From Streptomyces sp. 135 (lineage in GTDB: Bacteria; Actinomycetota; Actinomycetes; Streptomycetales; Streptomycetaceae), in the NCBI RefSeq assembly GCF_020026305.1, contig NZ_CP075691.1, positions 5,022,001 through 5,086,000 of the forward strand: a stretch of DNA of 64,000 nt, given 5' to 3'. The notes beneath the pieces were generated by a model that ran no database searches, had not been told where the DNA came from, and was given only the letters and a program-made list of their open reading frames with translations. Of this stretch, positions 27,725 to 38,001 are shown piece after piece (position 1 is the stretch's first letter; each line of letters begins with the position of its first letter). The position numbers were made by a program, and so were the translations under genes.

Positions 27725-28747
27725 ATGCTGATTGCTCAGCGTCCCTCGTTGACCGAAGAGGTCGTCGACGAATTCCGCTCCCGGTTCGTGATCGAGCCGC
27801 TGGAGCCGGGCTTCGGCTACACCCTCGGCAACTCCCTGCGTCGTACGCTCCTCTCGTCGATCCCCGGCGCTGCTGTCACCAGCATCCGCATCGACGGTGT
27901 CCTGCACGAGTTCACCACCGTGCCGGGCGTCAAGGAAGACGTCACCGACCTGATCCTCAACATCAAGCAGCTGGTCGTGTCCAGCGAGCACGACGAGCCC
28001 GTCGTCATGTACCTGCGCAAGCAGGGTCCGGGCCTGGTCACCGCCGCTGACATCGCCCCGCCGGCCGGTGTCGAGGTCCACAACCCCGACCTCGTCCTCG
28101 CCACGCTCAACGGCAAGGGCAAGCTGGAGATGGAGCTGACCGTCGAGCGCGGTCGCGGCTACGTCTCCGCCGTGCAGAACAAGCAGGTCGGCCAGGAGAT
28201 CGGTCGTATCCCGGTCGACTCCATCTACTCCCCGGTGCTCAAGGTCACGTACAAGGTCGAGGCGACCCGTGTCGAGCAGCGCACCGACTTCGACAAGCTG
28301 ATCGTCGACGTCGAGACCAAGCAGGCCATGCGTCCGCGTGACGCCATGGCGTCGGCCGGCAAGACCCTGGTCGAGCTGTTCGGTCTGGCGCGCGAGCTCA
28401 ACATCGACGCCGAGGGCATCGACATGGGCCCGTCCCCGACGGACGCCGCCCTGGCCGCCGATCTGGCGCTGCCGATCGAGGAGCTTGAGCTCACCGTTCG
28501 GTCGTACAACTGCCTCAAGCGCGAGGGCATTCACTCGGTGGGCGAGCTCGTGGCCCGCTCCGAGGCGGACCTGCTCGACATTCGCAACTTCGGTGCGAAG
28601 TCGATCGACGAGGTCAAGATGAAGCTGAACGGCATGGGTCTCGCGCTGAAGGACTCGCCTCCCGGCTTCGACCCGACCGCCGCCGCGGACGCGTTTGGCG
28701 CGGACGACGACGCGGATGCCGGGTTCGTCGAGACCGAGCAGTACTAA
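27725..28747 (+). CDS. rpoA: RNA polymerase alpha subunit
   Basis: Alpha subunit, 340 residues. The N-terminal dimerisation domain has [20 protein letters not shown]; the C-terminal domain ([20 protein letters not shown]) contacts UP elements and activators. It ends in an acidic tail. The 116 bases before it contain a 10-bp hairpin with GGGCGGTACG and CGTGCCGCCC arms (27635-27667), possibly tuning expression. Confidence 0.98.
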   Translation: MLIAQRPSLTEEVVDEFRSRFVIEPLEPGFGYTLGNSLRRTLLSSIPGAAVTSIRIDGVLHEFTTVPGVKEDVTDLILNIKQLVVSSEHDEPVVMYLRKQGPGLVTAADIAPPAGVEVHNPDLVLATLNGKGKLEMELTVERGRGYVSAVQNKQVGQEIGRIPVDSIYSPVLKVTYKVEATRVEQRTDFDKLIVDVETKQAMRPRDAMASAGKTLVELFGLARELNIDAEGIDMGPSPTDAALAADLALPIEELELTVRSYNCLKREGIHSVGELVARSEADLLDIRNFGAKSIDEVKMKLNGMGLALKDSPPGFDPTAAADAFGADDDADAGFVETEQY

Positions 28748-28790
28748 GGGCTCGGGACCGACGGTTTGAATTTGGCTGCGGGATCGTTGT

Positions 28791-28826
28791 GGTTGATCGC
28801 GCAGTTCCCCGCGCCCCTGACGGGGC
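28791..28826 (+). repeat. Dispersed intergenic repeat, copy 1
   Basis: Core GCGCAGTTCCCCGCGCCCC followed by TGACGGGGC, located 43 bases after rpoA. Three other copies are at 29431, 46621 (reverse) and 51658. All lie in spacers just downstream of a gene. Confidence 0.75.
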
Positions 28827-28884
28827 TCGGGTCCACTGACTCCGGTACCTGATACGGCCGGGGCAGATCACTAGGAGAAACACC

Positions 28885-29385
28885 ATGCCGAAGCCTGCCA
28901 AGGGTGCCCGTCTGGGCGGCAGCGCCGCGCACGAGAAGCTTCTGCTGGCGAACCTCGCCAAGCAGCTCTTCGAGTACGGCCGCATCACCACCACCGAGGC
29001 GAAGGCCCGCCGCCTGCGTCCGTACGCGGAGCGTCTGGTCACCAAGGCGAAGAAGGGCGACCTTCACAACCGCCGCCAGGTGCTGTCCGTCATCACCGAC
29101 AAGAGCATCGTGCACACGCTCTTCACGGAGATCGGCCCGCGCTACGAGAACCGCCCGGGTGGCTACACCCGTATCACCAAGATCGGTAACCGTCGTGGCG
29201 ACAACGCGCCCATGGCGATCATCGAGCTGGTGGAGGCCCTGACCGTGGCCCAGGAGGCCACCGGTGAGGCCGAGGCCGCGACCAAGCGCGCCGCCAAGGA
29301 CGCCGAGGCCACCGACGCCAAGGTCGACACGGCCAAGGCCGATGAGGCTGCCGAGGCTCCGGCCGAGGAGTCGAAGGACGCGTAA
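28885..29385 (+). CDS. rplQ: 50S ribosomal protein L17
   Basis: L17, 166 residues. The core [20 protein letters not shown] to [12 protein letters not shown] is conserved; the last 45 residues are an Ala/Glu/Lys-rich extension with no clear fold, common in actinobacterial L17. Last gene of the alpha operon. Confidence 0.97.
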   Translation: MPKPAKGARLGGSAAHEKLLLANLAKQLFEYGRITTTEAKARRLRPYAERLVTKAKKGDLHNRRQVLSVITDKSIVHTLFTEIGPRYENRPGGYTRITKIGNRRGDNAPMAIIELVEALTVAQEATGEAEAATKRAAKDAEATDAKVDTAKADEAAEAPAEESKDA

Positions 29386-29430
29386 GCGTCCTGCCGGGGA
29401 CTGCGCGTCGTCGGCCGCGGCCTCGTCGTG

Positions 29431-29467
29431 GCTTGTCGCGCAGTTCCCCGCGCCCCTTCAGGGCGCG
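29431..29467 (+). repeat. Dispersed intergenic repeat, copy 2
   Basis: CGCGCAGTTCCCCGCGCCCC core, here followed by TTCAGGGCGCG. It is 45 bases after rplQ and abuts the terminator. Confidence 0.7.
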
Positions 29468-29470
29468 TCG

Positions 29471-29506
29471 CGGGCCCGCCCCTTGCCGGGGTGGGCCCGT
29501 TTTTTT
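29471..29506 (+). terminator. Terminator after rplQ
   Basis: A 12-bp stem with one G-U pair (29471-29482 with 29488-29499), TTGCC loop and a run of seven T. The clearest intrinsic terminator in the window; it ends the alpha operon and lies just before truA. Confidence 0.95.
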
Positions 29507-29527
29507 GTTGCCTGAGAGGATCCACGA

Positions 29528-30388
29528 GTGAGTGATGAGGCAGAGCCCGGGTTCGTGCGGGTACGGATGGACCTGTCGTACGACGGGAAGGGCTTCTCCG
29601 GCTGGGCCAAGCAGCGTGACGGGCAGCGGACCGTCCAGGGGGAGATCGAGGCCGCGCTGCGGACCGTGACGCGCTCCCAGGAGACGTACGAGCTGACCGT
29701 CGCCGGGCGGACCGACAGCGGAGTGCACGCACGCGGGCAGGTCGCGCACGTCGATCTGCCCGAGGCCGTGTGGGAGGAGCACCGCGAGAAGCTGCTGCGG
29801 CGGCTCGCGGGGCGGCTGCCGCACGACGTGCGGGTGTGGAAGGTCGCCGAGGCGCCCGCGGGGTTCAACGCGCGCTTCTCGGCCGTGTGGCGGCGGTACG
29901 CCTACCGCGTGACCGACCACCCCGGCGGTGTCGACCCGCTGTTGCGCGGTCATGTGCTGTGGCACGACTGGGAGTTGGACCTCGACGCCATGAACGCCGC
30001 CGCCGAGCACCTGATCGGCGAGCACGACTTCGCGGCCTACTGCAAGCGGCGTGAGGGGGCCACCACCATCCGTACGCTCCAGGAGCTGCGGTGGGAGCGG
30101 CGGCCCGACGGGATCCTTGAGGCGACCGTCCGGGCCGACGCCTTCTGCCACAACATGGTGCGCTCGCTCGTCGGTGCCATGCTCTTCGTGGGGGACGGGC
30201 ACCGGCCCGTGGAGTGGCCGGGGAAGGTGCTTCAGGCGCGCGTGCGGGACTCGGCGGTGCACGTCGTGCGGCCCCACGGGCTCACGCTGGAGGAAGTCGG
30301 CTACCCCGCCGACGAGTTGCTCGCCGCGCGCAGCAAGGAAGCGCGCAACAAGCGGACGCTGCCCGGCGCCGACGCAGGCTGCTGCTGA
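29528..30388 (+). CDS. truA: tRNA pseudouridine(38-40) synthase
   Basis: TruA, 286 residues, makes pseudouridine at positions 38-40 of tRNA anticodon arms. The catalytic aspartate is in [23 protein letters not shown] and [14 protein letters not shown] are family motifs. GTG start with GAGAGGA 7 bases upstream. Commonly follows rplQ. Confidence 0.96.
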   Translation: MSDEAEPGFVRVRMDLSYDGKGFSGWAKQRDGQRTVQGEIEAALRTVTRSQETYELTVAGRTDSGVHARGQVAHVDLPEAVWEEHREKLLRRLAGRLPHDVRVWKVAEAPAGFNARFSAVWRRYAYRVTDHPGGVDPLLRGHVLWHDWELDLDAMNAAAEHLIGEHDFAAYCKRREGATTIRTLQELRWERRPDGILEATVRADAFCHNMVRSLVGAMLFVGDGHRPVEWPGKVLQARVRDSAVHVVRPHGLTLEEVGYPADELLAARSKEARNKRTLPGADAGCC

Positions 30389-30410
30389 GCCGGGGCCGGG
30401 CAGCCGGTCG

Positions 30411-31277
30411 CTACTGCGGGGCGGCGGCCGCGGCCGATGCCTGGGCCTCGCCCCGCTGGTTGATCCGCTGGAAGGCGAAGCGGGCCAGGGTGTCGCCGGC
30501 GGCGTAGGCCTTGCTGTCGCCCGTCGTCACGTTCTTGCCGTTGGTGTAGCCCGTGGTGGTGAAGTACGCGTAGCGGCCGTACGCGTTGTACGTGCCGCGG
30601 CACACCCCGGTCTGGCAGAAGCCCGGCACGCCCTTGCCCGACAACGCGTTGACCAGGCCCTTCTTCACCTCGTCCTTGACCTTCGCGGCCTCGGCCGAGG
30701 TGTCGAAGACGGCGACGCCGATGGTGACCGCGACGCCGCCCTTGAGGTAGCTGACGCGGATCATGCGCGAGCAGTCGTGCTTGGTGAGGATCGTGCCGAG
30801 GGCGGGCTGGGTGACGGACGCGCAGCTCTGGGTATCGGCCGTCGCGCCCTTCTTGTAGACCGTCTCGCCCGAGGTGAACGTCTTGCCGGGGAAGAGGCCC
30901 TCGGGGGTGAGCGGCGCCTTGTCCTTCTTGGCGCTGGAGATGAAGTCCTTGGGGTTCGGCGGGGGCGGCGGCGTCGTCTCTTTGAAGGTCGGGCCGGGGT
31001 CGTCGCTCGCTCCGGGGATGTCCGCTGTCGCCGGCAGCTCACTGGCCGGCTTGTTCGAGGCGGTGGCGTCGTCGCTGTTCGCGGAGACGACGGTGATCGC
31101 CACGGCCGCCGCGATGCCGATCGTGGCGAGCGCGCCGCCGCCGATCATCAGCCATTTGCGGCGCCGTGTGCGTGCCTCGGAGGCTTCGGCGAGCGCCGCC
31201 CAGTCGGGCGTGGGTCCGCCGCCGGGTCCGCCCGTTCCGCCCGGACCCCACTGAGGTCCCCCTTGCCCAAAGCTCAT
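30411..31277 (-). CDS. Membrane-anchored protein of unknown function
   Basis: 288 residues. A Gly/Pro-rich cytoplasmic N-terminus (MSFGQGGPQWGPGG) is followed by RTRRRKW and one membrane helix (about residues 43-65), a Pro/Thr-rich linker and an extracellular domain with four cysteines (SCASV, HDCSRM, FCQTGVCRG) that could form two disulfides. I do not recognise the domain. The ATG at 31277 was preferred to the one at 31286; neither has a clear ribosome site. Divergent from the next gene. Confidence 0.8.
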   Translation of the reverse strand: MSFGQGGPQWGPGGTGGPGGGPTPDWAALAEASEARTRRRKWLMIGGGALATIGIAAAVAITVVSANSDDATASNKPASELPATADIPGASDDPGPTFKETTPPPPPNPKDFISSAKKDKAPLTPEGLFPGKTFTSGETVYKKGATADTQSCASVTQPALGTILTKHDCSRMIRVSYLKGGVAVTIGVAVFDTSAEAAKVKDEVKKGLVNALSGKGVPGFCQTGVCRGTYNAYGRYAYFTTTGYTNGKNVTTGDSKAYAAGDTLARFAFQRINQRGEAQASAAAAAPQ

Positions 31278-31351
31278 GGGGCGCATCTTAGACGGGGAGT
31301 TGGGGATGTTGAGGCGGGGTCGCGTGGGGTTCCCGGCCTAGCCTGAGCCGT

Positions 31352-32557
31352 ATGAATACGGGCAAATCGGCGGTAAGTGGATGGTTGTTGCGGCCTTCCG
31401 GGTGGCATGTCCGGGCCGTGCTCGCTCTGGTGCTGCTCGCCGGGGCCGTCCGGGTGGGGCTGCGGTCGCCCGACGGCGGCATGGACAACGCCATCGTGGT
31501 GCGGGCCGCCGAGGCGTGGATCCACGGGCGCTCGCCCTACGCCGACCGGCACTTCCTCTATCTGCCCGCGGCCGTCCTCGCGGCGGTGCCGCAGGCCCTG
31601 CTGCCCCCCGGGGTGGTGCGCTTCCTGGTGCCCGCGGGCGTCAGCGCGGGCCTCGTCACCGGCTGGCTGTGCGCGCTGCGGCTGTACGACGTGCCGTGGC
31701 GCAGCCGGTTCGCCGCGTACGGCCTGCTGGGGCTCGCGCTCGGCTTCACGCCCTTCGGGCACCTCATCGCGCTCGGCAACTGGACGGTGGCCTCCGCGGC
31801 GGCGCTGCCGTTCGCCCTGCTGCTCGTGTGCCGCGGGCGGTGGACCGCGGCCGGGCTCGTCATCGGCGCCGCCGTCGCCGTGAAGCCGCTGCTCGCGCCG
31901 GTCGTGCTCCTCTTCGTCTTCGCGGGGCGGTGGCGGGCGCTCGGGGCGGCGGTCGCGGTCCCGGTGGTGGCGTCGCTGGGGGCCGCGCTGGCGATGCCGG
32001 ACCCCGCCGGGTTCTTCACGCGGACGCTGCCCTTCCTGCTGCGCGGCGACGACGCCTTCGTACGGCTCTACGAGGCGTCGCCCGCGGCGGTCCTCGCGCG
32101 GGTCGGGGTACCGCAGTCGGGGGCGGCGCTGCTCGCGGGGTGTGCCGCCGGTGCCGGGGTGTGGTGCGCCTGGCGGCGGTGGGGGAGAGGGGACGAGGGG
32201 CCGGCCCGGGTGGTGGAGTGCGCCACGATGCTGATGCTTTCGGCCTTCCTCGTCTCCCGGCCCTCCTACGACCACTACCTCCTCGTCGTGCTGCCGCTGC
32301 TGCTCGCGGGGGTGCTGAGTGCGGGGGCGCCGGGGCGCAGTCCGTGGTTCTGGGTGGCGCTGGTCCCGCAGGTACCCGGCTTCACCTGGCCCTGGCTGGA
32401 GCCGATGACGCGGCGGGCCTTCAAGGACGCGGCGACGCTGTGTCTGCTCGCGGTCACGGTCGGGTGGGCGTGTGCGGCGGGGGCGCTGTGCGGTCGGTAC
32501 GGGGTGGAGCGGGCGGGCGGTTACCCTGATGAGTACAGACCTGTCCGTGATGTGTGA
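31352..32557 (+). CDS. GT87-type polyprenol-phosphomannose-dependent glycosyltransferase
   Basis: 401 residues with about nine or ten membrane spans. The first extracytoplasmic loop (DNAIVVRAAEAWIHGRSPYAD) with its early Asp, and the LYLPAAVLAAVPQALLPP segment, fit the GT87 (formerly DUF2029) family that transfers mannose from polyprenyl-phosphate at the outer membrane face. Acceptor unknown. TAGCCT at 31339-31344 is only 7 bases before the ATG, so the mRNA may be leaderless. Family call is by pattern, not search. Confidence 0.75.
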   Translation: MNTGKSAVSGWLLRPSGWHVRAVLALVLLAGAVRVGLRSPDGGMDNAIVVRAAEAWIHGRSPYADRHFLYLPAAVLAAVPQALLPPGVVRFLVPAGVSAGLVTGWLCALRLYDVPWRSRFAAYGLLGLALGFTPFGHLIALGNWTVASAAALPFALLLVCRGRWTAAGLVIGAAVAVKPLLAPVVLLFVFAGRWRALGAAVAVPVVASLGAALAMPDPAGFFTRTLPFLLRGDDAFVRLYEASPAAVLARVGVPQSGAALLAGCAAGAGVWCAWRRWGRGDEGPARVVECATMLMLSAFLVSRPSYDHYLLVVLPLLLAGVLSAGAPGRSPWFWVALVPQVPGFTWPWLEPMTRRAFKDAATLCLLAVTVGWACAAGALCGRYGVERAGGYPDEYRPVRDV

Positions 32558-32587
32558 GTCGCCGGTGCCGGTCTTCAGGGCCGCGTT

Positions 32588-32617
32588 TTGACCGGTACGG
32601 GGCGGCGCAGGTACTCT
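32588..32617 (+). promoter_or_regulatory. rplM-rpsI promoter
   Basis: TTGACC (32588-32593), 18-base spacer, TACTCT (32612-32617). The predicted start falls at or just before the 11-mer TGATACGTATT (32625-32635), which also occurs in the secY leader. The leader to rplM is about 178 bases and contains no gene. Confidence 0.75.
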
Positions 32618-32801
32618 CGGGGATTGATACGTATTGGTGTCCTCGATCTCACGCGAAAGGGCCCTTACGTAGGTTCCCTGGAGCAGTTACCAGTGGCTCG
32701 CATACGGGCAGCGTCCCCGGCATTGTGGGCCCCAGCTGCATGATCGCTTCCTGGGTGCCGTGTGTCTGGACCCCATCCACTGAAGAAGCGAAGGCTACTA
32801 A

Positions 32802-33245
32802 GTGCGTACGTACAGCCCCAAGCCCGGCGATGTGACCCGCCAGTGGCACGTCATCGACGCCCGGGACATCGTCCTGGGTCGTCTGGCGACCACCGCTGCC
32901 ACCCTCCTGCGCGGCAAGCACAAGCCGATCTACGCCCCCCACGTTGACACCGGTGACTTCGTCATCATCATCAACGCGGAGAAGGTGCACCTCTCCGGCA
33001 ACAAGAAGACCCAGAAGATGGCGTACCGCCACTCCGGTTACCCGGGTGGTCTGCGTTCCGTCCGCTACGACGAGCTGCTCGCCAAGAGCCCCGAGAAGGC
33101 CGTTGAGAAGGCCGTCAAGGGCATGCTCCCCAAGAACACCCTGGGCCGTCAGATGCTCTCGAAGCTGAAGGTCTACGCGGGCGACCAGCACCCGCACGGC
33201 GCTCAGCAGCCGGTCCCGTTCGAGATCACCCAGGTCGCGCAGTAG
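32802..33245 (+). CDS. rplM: 50S ribosomal protein L13
   Basis: L13, 147 residues, an early 50S assembly protein. GTG start; [20 protein letters not shown] and the [19 protein letters not shown] stretch are diagnostic. Cotranscribed with rpsI 42 bases downstream. Confidence 0.98.
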   Translation: MRTYSPKPGDVTRQWHVIDARDIVLGRLATTAATLLRGKHKPIYAPHVDTGDFVIIINAEKVHLSGNKKTQKMAYRHSGYPGGLRSVRYDELLAKSPEKAVEKAVKGMLPKNTLGRQMLSKLKVYAGDQHPHGAQQPVPFEITQVAQ

Positions 33246-33287
33246 TTCCGGCCACCCCCAAAGACGAAAAGAAATCTGAGGAGAATC

Positions 33288-33809
33288 GTGGCCGAGACCA
33301 CCGTTGAGCAGCCGGTCGAAGAGACCGAGATCGCTGACGTCGAGCAGTACACCACCGAGTCCGAGGCTCCCCTTGAGGGCGAGTACACCTCGGAGTCGAA
33401 CGCCGCGCGCTTCGGCGACCCGCAGCCGGCCGCCGGCCTGGGCCGTCGCAAGAACGCCATCGCCCGCGTCCGGATCGTCCCGGGCACCGGCAAGTGGAAG
33501 GTCAACGGGCGCACGCTCGAGGACTACTTCCCGAACAAGGTCCACCAGCAGGAAGTCAACGAGCCCTTCAAGGTGCTCGAGCTCGACAACCGCTACGACG
33601 TCATCGCCCGCATCTCGGGTGGCGGCGTCTCCGGTCAGGCCGGTGCGCTCCGTCTCGGTGTCGCCCGTGCGCTGAACGAGGCCGACGTCGACAACAACCG
33701 CGGCGCCCTGAAGAAGGCCGGTTACCTCAAGCGTGACGACCGTGCGGTCGAGCGCAAGAAGGCCGGTCTCAAGAAGGCCCGCAAGGCCCCGCAGTACAGC
33801 AAGCGCTAA
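33288..33809 (+). CDS. rpsI: 30S ribosomal protein S9
   Basis: S9, 173 residues. GTG start with GAGGAG upstream. An acidic N-terminal extension of about 45 residues ([19 protein letters not shown]) precedes the conserved core [18 protein letters not shown]; the C-terminus ends [12 protein letters not shown], whose final arginine reaches P-site tRNA. The extension is usual in actinobacteria. Confidence 0.98.
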   Translation: MAETTVEQPVEETEIADVEQYTTESEAPLEGEYTSESNAARFGDPQPAAGLGRRKNAIARVRIVPGTGKWKVNGRTLEDYFPNKVHQQEVNEPFKVLELDNRYDVIARISGGGVSGQAGALRLGVARALNEADVDNNRGALKKAGYLKRDDRAVERKKAGLKKARKAPQYSKR

Positions 33810-33843
33810 TCGCTGCCTGCTTGGCCTGCTTGTACTTTTCGTT

Positions 33844-33877
33844 CGCCCCGGCGGCACATCCTGTGCTTGCCGGGGCG
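33844..33877 (+). terminator. Terminator after rpsI
   Basis: CGCCCCGGC (33844-33852) pairs with GCCGGGGCG (33869-33877), with an inner GCACA/TGTGC helix around TCC. It lies in the 103-base gap before glmM. Confidence 0.85.
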
Positions 33878-33912
33878 TTCGTCTATCAAGAACAAACGTT
33901 CGGAGGACAGCA

Positions 33913-35280
33913 GTGGGACGACTCTTCGGCACGGACGGCGTGCGCGGTGTCGCCAACGCGGATCTGACGGCCGAGCTCGCGCTCGGACTCTCCGTGGCGG
34001 CGGCGCACGTACTGGCCGAGGTGGGCACCTTCGAAGGCCATCGCCCGGTGGCGGTGGTCGGGCGGGACCCGCGCGCGTCCGGGGAGTTCCTGGAGGCCGC
34101 CGTGGTCGCCGGCCTCGCGAGCGCGGGCGTGGACGTCCTGCGCGTCGGTGTGCTGCCCACCCCCGCGGTGGCGCATCTCACCGGTGCGCTGGGCGCCGAC
34201 CTCGGCGTGATGCTCTCCGCCAGTCACAACGCCATGCCCGACAACGGCATCAAGTTCTTCGCCCGCGGCGGCCACAAGCTCGCCGACGAGCTGGAGGACC
34301 GCATCGAGGCCGAGTACGACGAGCAGTTCGTGCACCGCACCGCAGCTCCCTGGCAGCGGCCCACCGGCGCCGGCGTCGGCCGCGTCAAGTCGTACGACCA
34401 GGGGCTCGACCAGTACATCGCGCACCTGCTCGGCGTCCTGCCCAACCGCCTCGACGGACTGAAGATCGTCCTCGACGAGGCGCACGGCGCCGCCGCCCGC
34501 GTCTCGCCCGAGGCGTTCACGCGCGCCGGTGCCGAGATCATCACCATCGGCGCGCAGCCCGACGGTCTGAACATCAACGACGGCTGCGGCTCCACCCACC
34601 TGGACCTGCTCAAGGCCGCCGTCGTCGAGCACAAGGCCGACCTCGGCATCGCGCACGACGGCGACGCCGACCGCTGCCTGGCCGTGGACCACACCGGCGC
34701 CGAGGTCGACGGCGACCAGATCCTCGCCGTGCTCGCCCTCGCCATGCGCGAGCACGGCACGCTGCGTCACGACACCGTTGTCGCCACCGTCATGTCGAAC
34801 CTCGGCTTCAAGCTCGCCATGGAGGGGCAGGGCCTCTCGCTGGTGCAGACCGCCGTCGGCGACCGGTACGTCCTGGAGTCGATGAAGGAGCACGGCTTCG
34901 CCCTCGGCGGCGAGCAGTCCGGGCACGTCATCATCCTCGACCACGCCACCACCGGCGACGGCACGCTGACCGGGCTGCTGCTCGCGGCGCGGGTCGCCGA
35001 GACCGGCCGTACGCTGGCCGACCTCGCCGGTGTCATGGAGCGCCTGCCGCAGGTCCTCATCAACGTGCCGGACGTCGACAAGTCGCGTGTGAAGACCTCC
35101 GCCGAGCTCGCCACCGCCGTCGCCGACGCCGAGCGCGAGCTGGGCTCCACCGGCCGGGTCCTGCTGCGGCCCTCCGGTACGGAGCCGCTGGTGCGGGTCA
35201 TGGTCGAGGCCGCCGACATCGAGCAGGCGCGGTCCGTGGCCGAGAGGCTCGCGGACTCGGTGAAGTCCGCGCTCGGCTAG
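33913..35280 (+). CDS. glmM: Phosphoglucosamine mutase
   Basis: GlmM, 455 residues, converts glucosamine-6-phosphate to glucosamine-1-phosphate for peptidoglycan precursors. GTG start ([12 protein letters not shown]) with GGAGG at 33902-33906. Active serine in [13 protein letters not shown], metal loop DGDADRC, and phosphate-binding [12 protein letters not shown]. The usual gene after rpsI. Its stop overlaps the stop of the convergent gene by 4 bases. Confidence 0.97.
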   Translation: MGRLFGTDGVRGVANADLTAELALGLSVAAAHVLAEVGTFEGHRPVAVVGRDPRASGEFLEAAVVAGLASAGVDVLRVGVLPTPAVAHLTGALGADLGVMLSASHNAMPDNGIKFFARGGHKLADELEDRIEAEYDEQFVHRTAAPWQRPTGAGVGRVKSYDQGLDQYIAHLLGVLPNRLDGLKIVLDEAHGAAARVSPEAFTRAGAEIITIGAQPDGLNINDGCGSTHLDLLKAAVVEHKADLGIAHDGDADRCLAVDHTGAEVDGDQILAVLALAMREHGTLRHDTVVATVMSNLGFKLAMEGQGLSLVQTAVGDRYVLESMKEHGFALGGEQSGHVIILDHATTGDGTLTGLLLAARVAETGRTLADLAGVMERLPQVLINVPDVDKSRVKTSAELATAVADAERELGSTGRVLLRPSGTEPLVRVMVEAADIEQARSVAERLADSVKSALG

Positions 35281-36224
35281 GCGCGCCGGGGTTTGGCGGT
35301 ACGGTCGCGCTGCGTGGCCCAGAGCGCCTTCTGGGCCAGCAGCGTGAGCGTACCGGCGAGGACGATGCCGAGGAGGTTCAGCAGGAGCTGCTCGGTGGAG
35401 CCCCACGCCTGCTTGTACTCGCTGTAGCTGAAGGCGACCGCGGCGTTCGCCGCCGCGGGGACCGTCGTCACGGAGATCGCCACGCCCACCAGGGCGCCCG
35501 ACTTCGCCGACGTGAGGGAGAGCGTGCCCGCCGCGCCCGCGAGGACCGCGACGACGAACGAGAACCAGTCCGGGCGGTAGATGAAGTTCGTGTTCGGCCG
35601 CTCCGCCCTCAGGGCCTCGTCGCTGAACAGGTCCGTGGCGTCCATGAAGTAGCTGAAGCCGACCGTCACCGCCATCGCCACCAGGAAGCCCACCAGCAGC
35701 GCGATCAGCGAGCGCAGCGCCAGCCTCGGCGCGCGCCGCACCAGGGCCGTGCAGAAACCGGCGAGGGGGCCGAACTCCGGCCCGACGGCCATCGCGCCCA
35801 CGATCAGGATCGCGTTGTCGAGCACGACGCCGCAGGCCGCGATCATCGTGGCGAGCGTGATGAACGCGACGTACGTGATCGAGAGCGTCGACTCCTCGTG
35901 CGTCGCGTCGGACAGCTGCTCCCACAGGACCGCGTCCGCCGCCTCGCCCGGAGCCTCGTGCTCCGCCTTGTCGGCGCGGTCGGAGAGGGAGAGATCGATG
36001 TTCTCCACCGCGATCGACCCGCACTTGTCGAGGTCCAGCGCGCGCAGGCCGCCGATCAGCTCGTCGCCCGCCTCGCGTGCGACGTCACACATGATCACGT
36101 CGCCCGTGGGGTTGCGGGCGGCGCCCGGGACCACGGCGAGGTGCGTGGTGCCCGTCGTCCCCTCGATCAGGCGCAGTACGTCGTCGGTCTTGTCGGCGGG
36201 GGAGATCAGGCGTAGGTGCAGCAT
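35277..36224 (-). CDS. DUF389 family membrane protein
   Basis: 315 residues. A soluble N-terminal domain (about 1-100, ferredoxin-like in this family) is followed by five or six membrane spans. The stretch [20 protein letters not shown] and [20 protein letters not shown] are typical of DUF389 proteins. Function not known. Converges on glmM with a 4-base overlap of stop codons. Confidence 0.85.
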   Translation of the reverse strand: MLHLRLISPADKTDDVLRLIEGTTGTTHLAVVPGAARNPTGDVIMCDVAREAGDELIGGLRALDLDKCGSIAVENIDLSLSDRADKAEHEAPGEAADAVLWEQLSDATHEESTLSITYVAFITLATMIAACGVVLDNAILIVGAMAVGPEFGPLAGFCTALVRRAPRLALRSLIALLVGFLVAMAVTVGFSYFMDATDLFSDEALRAERPNTNFIYRPDWFSFVVAVLAGAAGTLSLTSAKSGALVGVAISVTTVPAAANAAVAFSYSEYKQAWGSTEQLLLNLLGIVLAGTLTLLAQKALWATQRDRTAKPRRA

Positions 36225-36258
36225 GTGCGCAGGGTAGTCGGGCGGGGCGTGTGTCCCT

Positions 36259-37257
36259 TCAGAGTTTGCGCAGGCTCAGGCGCTGCACCTTGTGGTCGGG
36301 GCCCTTGCGGACCACCAGGGCGGCGCGGCCCCGGGTGGGCGCCACGTTCTCCAGGAGGTTCGGCTTGTTGATCGTGCGCCAGGTCGTGCGGGCGTAGTCC
36401 AGGGCCTCCTCCTCCGACACCTGCGTGTACTTGCGGAAGTACGAGGACGGGTTCTGGAAGGCCGTGTCGCGCAGCTTCTTGAAGCGGTTCAGGTACCAGC
36501 GCTCGATGTCCTCGGTGCGGGCGTCGACGTACACGCTGAAGTCGAAGTAGTCCGCGAGGCCCACGCGGGTGCGGCCGTCCTTGCCGGGGAGGGCGGGCTG
36601 AAGGACGTTCAGGCCCTCCACGATGAGGATGTCGGGGCGGCGGACGGTGAGGCGTCTGCCCGGGATGATGTCGTAGATCAGGTGGGAGTAGACCGGGGCC
36701 GTGACCTCCTGCTTGCCCGCCTTGATGTCCGCCACGAAGCGGGTGAGGGCGCGGCGGTCGTACGACTCGGGGAAGCCCTTGCGGGACATCAGGCCGCGTG
36801 CTTCGAGTTCCTTCGTGGGGAGGAGGAAGCCGTCGGTCGTCACCAGCTCCACGCGAGGGTGCTCCGGCCAGCGGGAGAGCAGGGCCTGGAGGAGGCGGGC
36901 GACGGTTGACTTGCCGACGGCCACGGAGCCGGCGACCCCTATGACGAAGGGGGTGCCGGACTGGGATCGCTTTTCGCCGAGGAAGGTGTTGAGGGCGCCG
37001 CGGAGGCCGTCCGTCGCTCCTACGTAGAGGTTCAGGAGGCGGGAGAGCGGGAGGTAGATGTCGCGGACCTCGTCCAGGTCGATGACGTCACCGAGGCCGC
37101 GCAGCTTCTCCACCTCCTCCGCCGTCAGGGGCAGGGGCGTCTTCTCCCGCAGAGCGCTCCACTCGGCGCGGGTCAGGTCGAGGTAGGGAGTCGCCTCCGG
37201 TTTGTGCCGGTGGGCGCTCCGCTGCGCCTTGTCTGGCGCGGAGACCGAAGAGATCAC
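36259..37257 (-). CDS. coaA: Pantothenate kinase, type I
   Basis: CoaA, 332 residues, phosphorylates pantothenate in the first committed step of coenzyme A synthesis. P-loop [20 protein letters not shown], and the C-terminal substrate segment [21 protein letters not shown] start giving [14 protein letters not shown]. Divergent from acpS, whose product uses coenzyme A, so the two form a natural functional neighbourhood. Confidence 0.97.
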   Translation of the reverse strand: MISSVSAPDKAQRSAHRHKPEATPYLDLTRAEWSALREKTPLPLTAEEVEKLRGLGDVIDLDEVRDIYLPLSRLLNLYVGATDGLRGALNTFLGEKRSQSGTPFVIGVAGSVAVGKSTVARLLQALLSRWPEHPRVELVTTDGFLLPTKELEARGLMSRKGFPESYDRRALTRFVADIKAGKQEVTAPVYSHLIYDIIPGRRLTVRRPDILIVEGLNVLQPALPGKDGRTRVGLADYFDFSVYVDARTEDIERWYLNRFKKLRDTAFQNPSSYFRKYTQVSEEEALDYARTTWRTINKPNLLENVAPTRGRAALVVRKGPDHKVQRLSLRKL

Positions 37258-37349
37258 AGTCCATTGTTACGGCTGTTTGAACGGCCGTGGGGCGGGGCGT
37301 GTGGTGGGGTGTGTCACGCTGACCCGGTGTTTTTCGGGCGATTTCTGGG

Positions 37350-37730
37350 GTGAGTGGGCCTGTGATTATCGGGGTCGGCATCGACGTGGCCGAGATCGAG
37401 CGGTTCGGGGCGGCGTTGGCCCGGACGCCGGGGATGGCCCAACGGCTGTTCCTGGAGAGCGAGTTGTTGCTGCCGAGTGGGGAGCGGCGGGGGGTGGCCT
37501 CGCTGGCGGCGCGGTTCGCGGCGAAGGAGGCCTTGGCGAAGGCGTTGGGGGCGCCGGGGGGGCTTCGGTGGACCGATGCCGAGGTGTATGTCGAGGGGAG
37601 TGGGCAGCCGCGGGTGCGGGTGCGGGGGACTGTGGCGGCGCGGGCTGCGGAGTTGGGGGTGCGGGCCTGGCATGTGTCGCTCAGCCACGATGCGGGGGTT
37701 GCTTCTGCGGTGGTGATCGCTGAGGGGTAG
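37350..37730 (+). CDS. acpS: Holo-[acyl-carrier-protein] synthase
   Basis: AcpS-type phosphopantetheinyl transferase, 126 residues (122 if the GTG at 37362 is used). It transfers 4'-phosphopantetheine from CoA to acyl carrier proteins. The magnesium-binding Asp is in [12 protein letters not shown] and the Glu in [28 protein letters not shown] is also typical. No strong ribosome site distinguishes the two starts. Confidence 0.93.
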   Translation: MSGPVIIGVGIDVAEIERFGAALARTPGMAQRLFLESELLLPSGERRGVASLAARFAAKEALAKALGAPGGLRWTDAEVYVEGSGQPRVRVRGTVAARAAELGVRAWHVSLSHDAGVASAVVIAEG

Positions 37731-37803
37731 GTGGGGCGGCCGTGGGTGCGGGTGCGGGTTGTGCCGTGGGGTGCCTCGGGTGCGTCTTTGGGGGCGGGGC
37801 CCC

Positions 37804-37895
37804 GGGGGTATGTCCGTGCTCGCCATCTTGGCGTGGGGCCTGTGCTGCTTCGGCGCCCTTATGACCACCACTGTGCTCCGCGCGCACATACCCCC
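37804..37895 (+). repeat. Inverted repeat in acpS-nnr spacer
   Basis: Perfect 10-base arms GGGGGTATGT (37804-37813) and ACATACCCCC (37886-37895) enclose 72 bases that can fold further. The whole 271-base gap between acpS and nnr carries no credible gene. It could be a mobile-type miniature element or an RNA hairpin. Confidence 0.5.
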
Positions 37896-38001
37896 GTGTC
37901 CCCTCGGGTGCGCTCGCGGGTGCGGGCCGTCGTCGCTTTTCCCGTCACGCCTGCCACACCGCGCCGGGTATTTCCGTGGGCGTGGGGGGACACTGAGGGG
38001 C

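Noticed and set aside
30051-31346. A 431-codon plus-strand frame over truA and the membrane-anchored gene
   Set aside because: It crosses two better supported genes and is Arg/Gly/Ala-rich shadow sequence.
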